The notes under the pieces are model-generated. The model was not told the DNA's origin. It ran no database searches and saw nothing but the letters and a program-made list of their open reading frames with translations. A DNA stretch of 7,978 nt from Gammaproteobacteria bacterium. GTDB lineage: Bacteria; Pseudomonadota; Gammaproteobacteria; Steroidobacterales; Steroidobacteraceae. Shown here piece after piece: positions 5,760 through 7,978 of this stretch; within the stretch, counting starts at the first letter, position 1, and every line of letters starts with the position of its first letter. The DNA lies in assembly GCA_003156695.1 (NCBI GenBank), contig PMHN01000058.1:1-7978 (forward strand), given 5' to 3'. The position numbers and the translations under genes were made by a program.

Positions 5760-7355
5760 GTGAGCTTCCGGCACGGCAGGTGGAGCAGGCGCGAGCTGCT
5801 GCGTGTGGCGGCGTCCGGCCTGCTGCCCGCTGCACTGAGCCGCGGGCGCTCGAGTGCGCAGGAAGCGCCTCCACCCGGGCGCCCGGACGGCGCGCGCGCA
5901 CCGAACCTCATCGTGTTCGTGCCGGACGAGCTGCGCGCGGATGCGCTCGGCTGCTACGGCAACCCGATCGTGCGCACGCCGCACTTCGACACCCTGGCGC
6001 AGAGCGGCACGCGCTTCGAGAGCTGCCACGTGCAGTTCCCGGTGTGCGGTGCCTCGCGCTGCAGCCTGCTCACCGGTTGGCCGACCAGCGTGCGCGGGCA
6101 CCGCAGCCTGTACGACTTCCTGAAGCCCGACGAGCCCAACATGTTCCGCTACCTGCGGCAGGCGGGCTACGACGTGTTTCTGTACGGCAAGAACGACGTG
6201 TTGGCGCCCGCGACCTTCGCCGACAGCGTCACGCAGTGGCGCGACCCGCGCGGCCCGGCCGATGAATTCGCCGCCATCAGCAAGCCGCAGTATCCCACCA
6301 CCATGCTGCTGCCGCCCACCGGCGAGCGCCGCGGCACGGGCGATTACGCCGCGCTCGAGCTCGCCATCAGCGTGCTCGAGCGGCGCGAGAGCGAGCGTCC
6401 GTTCTGCATCTTCCTCGCGCTGTTCGAGCCGCACCCGCCGTATACCATCTGCGCTGACTTCTACGACCTGTACCTGCGCGCGGAAATCCCCGCGCCCGTG
6501 CCGCCGAACCTGCCGCGACGCCCGCGCTTCCATGCGGCGCTGCGCGCGTACTGCGGCCTGGAGGAGGTGTCGGAGGCGCAGCTGCGCAGGCTGCGCGCGG
6601 TGTACTACGCCAAGGTCAGCTACAGCGACTGGCTGCTAGGCGAGCTGCTCGCTGCCCTGGAACGCACCGGTCGCGACCGCGACACGGCGCTGCTCTTGTG
6701 CTCGGATCACGGTGATTACACCGGCGACTACGGACTCGTGGAAAAATGGCCGAGCGGACTCGAGGACTGCCTGACGCATGTGCCGCTCATCGCGCGCGTG
6801 CCGGGCGGCGCCCGCGGTCACGTCGTGCGCGAGCTGATCGAGCTCTACGACCTCATGCCGACCTGCCTCGAGCTGGCCGGTACCCGCGCCACGCACACGC
6901 ACTTTGCGCGCAGCCTGCTGCCGCAGCTGCACGGTGCCGCCGGCGATGCCGAGCGCGCGGCCTTCACCGAGGGCGGCTACAACGCCTACGAGCCGCAGGC
7001 CTTCGAGCCGGTCATCGAAGGACTCTACGGCCCCAAGACCCGGCTGCAGAACGAGCATCCCGACACGATCACGCGCTGCGCGGCGGTGCGCACCGCGCGC
7101 TACAAGTACATCGCGCGTCCCAACGATCAGAGCGAGCTGTATGACTGCCGGCAGGATCCGCGTCAGGAGAACAATCTCTACGGTGACGCCGCGATGCGCG
7201 AGCTGCAGGGGCAGCTGCAGACGCGCCTCACCAACTGGTACATCGACACCACGGGTATACCACCGACCTTACGCGACCCGCGCGGTGCCGCGGTACTCGA
7301 CCGGGAACCGCAGCTCAAGAACGTCCCGACGCCCGAGAGTCTGCTCGATCACTGA
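5760..7355 (+). CDS. Tat-exported type I (S1) sulfatase
   Basis: A 531-residue sulfatase of the alkaline phosphatase superfamily. The start is GTG with an excellent AAGGAG site 7 bases upstream. Residues 1-34 carry a twin-arginine signal (WSRRELLRVAASGLLPAAL), probable cleavage around SSAQ/EA. The core begins PNLIVFVPDELRADALGCYG (48-67), with Asp56/Glu57 as likely calcium ligands. The sulfatase motif is VCGASRCSLLTG (95-106): Cys96 would become formylglycine, and Ala replaces the more usual Pro of CxPSR, which the C-x-(P/A)-x-R signature allows. Lys144 (YGKND), His225 (FEPHPPY), Asp316/His317 (CSDHGDYTGDYGL) and Lys329 fit the remaining active site. The C-terminal subdomain has VRTARYKYIARPNDQSELYD (443-462), typical of family members. 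It hydrolyses a sulfate ester in the periplasm after cytoplasmic Cys conversion. The substrate is unknown; the neighbouring GH65-like gene suggests a sulfated glycan. Confidence 0.93.
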   Translation: MSFRHGRWSRRELLRVAASGLLPAALSRGRSSAQEAPPPGRPDGARAPNLIVFVPDELRADALGCYGNPIVRTPHFDTLAQSGTRFESCHVQFPVCGASRCSLLTGWPTSVRGHRSLYDFLKPDEPNMFRYLRQAGYDVFLYGKNDVLAPATFADSVTQWRDPRGPADEFAAISKPQYPTTMLLPPTGERRGTGDYAALELAISVLERRESERPFCIFLALFEPHPPYTICADFYDLYLRAEIPAPVPPNLPRRPRFHAALRAYCGLEEVSEAQLRRLRAVYYAKVSYSDWLLGELLAALERTGRDRDTALLLCSDHGDYTGDYGLVEKWPSGLEDCLTHVPLIARVPGGARGHVVRELIELYDLMPTCLELAGTRATHTHFARSLLPQLHGAAGDAERAAFTEGGYNAYEPQAFEPVIEGLYGPKTRLQNEHPDTITRCAAVRTARYKYIARPNDQSELYDCRQDPRQENNLYGDAAMRELQGQLQTRLTNWYIDTTGIPPTLRDPRGAAVLDREPQLKNVPTPESLLDH

Positions 7356-7359
7356 GCAA

Positions 7360-7377
7360 GCGGCGCGAGCGCGCCGC
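7360..7377. terminator. Perfect GC hairpin between convergent genes, possible bidirectional terminator
   Basis: GCGGCGCG-AG-CGCGCCGC is a perfect 8-base inverted repeat starting 5 bases after the sulfatase stop, in the 44-base gap before the end of the convergent glycosidase gene. The position suits transcription termination for both strands. No T-tract follows on either strand, so it is not a canonical intrinsic terminator and may instead act as an mRNA 3'-end stabiliser. Confidence 0.5.
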
Positions 7378-7399
7378 GGCCGCCGGGGTCACTAACGCC

Positions 7400-7978
7400 T
7401 CAGCGCAGCTCACGGGTGAGCCGCGCGACGCCGGTCGCATCGCGCGCCACGCGGATGTCCATGCGCTGGCCGCGAAAGATGACGTTGCGCAGCGTCAAGG
7501 ACTTCCAGCCGTCCGGGAGCACCGGCGGATACGCATCCACCAACCCCTGCTCGCGGATGCGCAGCCCCGTGAAGCCGTAGATCAGACTCTGGATGAATCC
7601 CCCGGAGCCCGTCATGAAGTATCCGACGTTGTTGTCGGCCGTCTCGGTGCGCACGTTGAAGGGCGGCTTGAAGGTGCCACCGCTGAGATTACCGGCGAAC
7701 CAGGTGGCGGCATCCGCAGCACTGCCCAACTCGTCCGCCGCGGTGAGACGCGCCACCGTGTTCATGCTGCCACCGCTCACACGCGCGACCGGCGCCGGCC
7801 GGATGCCATAGTCGTAGTCGCCGCTGCGCAGCTTCGGGCTCATCTGCAGATCGAGCGAGGGCAGGAACAGGAGCGAGAGCGGGCCGCCGCCGAAATCAGC
7901 GGCGTTGCGCACCGGCACGCTCGGGTCAAAGGCGAGGTGATGCTCCCCACCCGGCGTCATCGGTATGTAGAGCTGCTT
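7400..7978 (-). CDS. GH65-like glycoside hydrolase or phosphorylase, C-terminal part (5' end outside the window)
   Basis: The frame is open from the right edge (AAG at 7976-7978) to a TGA at 7400-7402, giving 192 residues. An internal ATG at 7958-7960 is followed by coherent sequence on both sides (KQLYIPMTPGGEHHLAFD), so it is not the real start. Residues YFMTGSGGFIQSLIYGFTGL, RIREQGL and PDGWKSLTLRNVIFRGQRMD resemble the last helices of the (alpha/alpha)6 barrel and the small C-terminal beta domain of family 65-type enzymes, which act on alpha-linked disaccharides or oligosaccharides. GH95 and related families share this layout, so the family is probable rather than certain. The catalytic Glu region lies outside the window. 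It converges on the sulfatase gene and may serve the same glycan pathway. Confidence 0.72.
   Translation of the reverse strand, partial: KQLYIPMTPGGEHHLAFDPSVPVRNAADFGGGPLSLLFLPSLDLQMSPKLRSGDYDYGIRPAPVARVSGGSMNTVARLTAADELGSAADAATWFAGNLSGGTFKPPFNVRTETADNNVGYFMTGSGGFIQSLIYGFTGLRIREQGLVDAYPPVLPDGWKSLTLRNVIFRGQRMDIRVARDATGVARLTRELR

Noticed and set aside
5741..6533. Other long frames on both strands over the sulfatase N-terminal half
   Set aside because: Alternating GC-rich shadows rich in Arg/Ala; the sulfatase frame has the Tat signal, the CGASR motif and the ribosome site.
1..7978. CRISPR array, tRNA, insertion sequence or prophage boundary
   Set aside because: No regularly spaced repeats, cloverleaf-like sequence, transposase or integrase frame, or terminal inverted repeats were found by eye.

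Overview
The window looks like a piece of a GC-rich bacterial chromosome. Shine-Dalgarno sites, several GTG starts, a Tat-type sulfatase, a JmjC-like cupin protein and an IRBP-type S41 peptidase fit a proteobacterium. A gammaproteobacterium of the Steroidobacteraceae/Xanthomonadales kind is a guess from gene content only. There is no rRNA, tRNA, CRISPR array, transposase or phage gene.

Layout from left to right. (1) The 3' end of an aldo/keto reductase gene is joined by a TGATG stop/start overlap to a TetR-family regulator (plus strand). (2) A mazEF toxin-antitoxin operon lies on the minus strand, convergent with tetR. A near-palindrome upstream of mazE is a plausible autoregulatory operator. 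(3) A plus-strand gene of unknown product has a probable one-base frameshift near 2172-2190 and no convincing 5' end, so it is called a pseudogene. Its first half seems to contain two related units. (4) A two-gene minus-strand operon encodes a JmjC-like cupin protein (putative Fe(II)/2-oxoglutarate oxygenase) and, 11 bases downstream, an exported S41 peptidase. Its last codon meets the end of the pseudogene in a shared TTAA. (5) Divergent from that operon is a nucleotidyltransferase-like protein whose first two metal-binding carboxylates are replaced. It is followed after 28 bases by a Tat-exported type I sulfatase with a formylglycine-type CGASR site. (6) Convergent with the sulfatase, across a GC-rich hairpin, is the C-terminal part of a GH65-like glycoside hydrolase that runs off the right edge.

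The sulfatase and GH65-like genes together suggest use of a sulfated or otherwise decorated glycan. The cupin/S41 pair probably works as a unit, but its substrate is not visible. The left part (reductase/TetR, mazEF, broken gene) looks like an accessory patchwork. I see no complete, clearly novel multi-gene system. The most unusual items are the degenerate nucleotidyltransferase beside the sulfatase, the cupin/S41 operon and the duplicated, frameshifted sensor-like gene.
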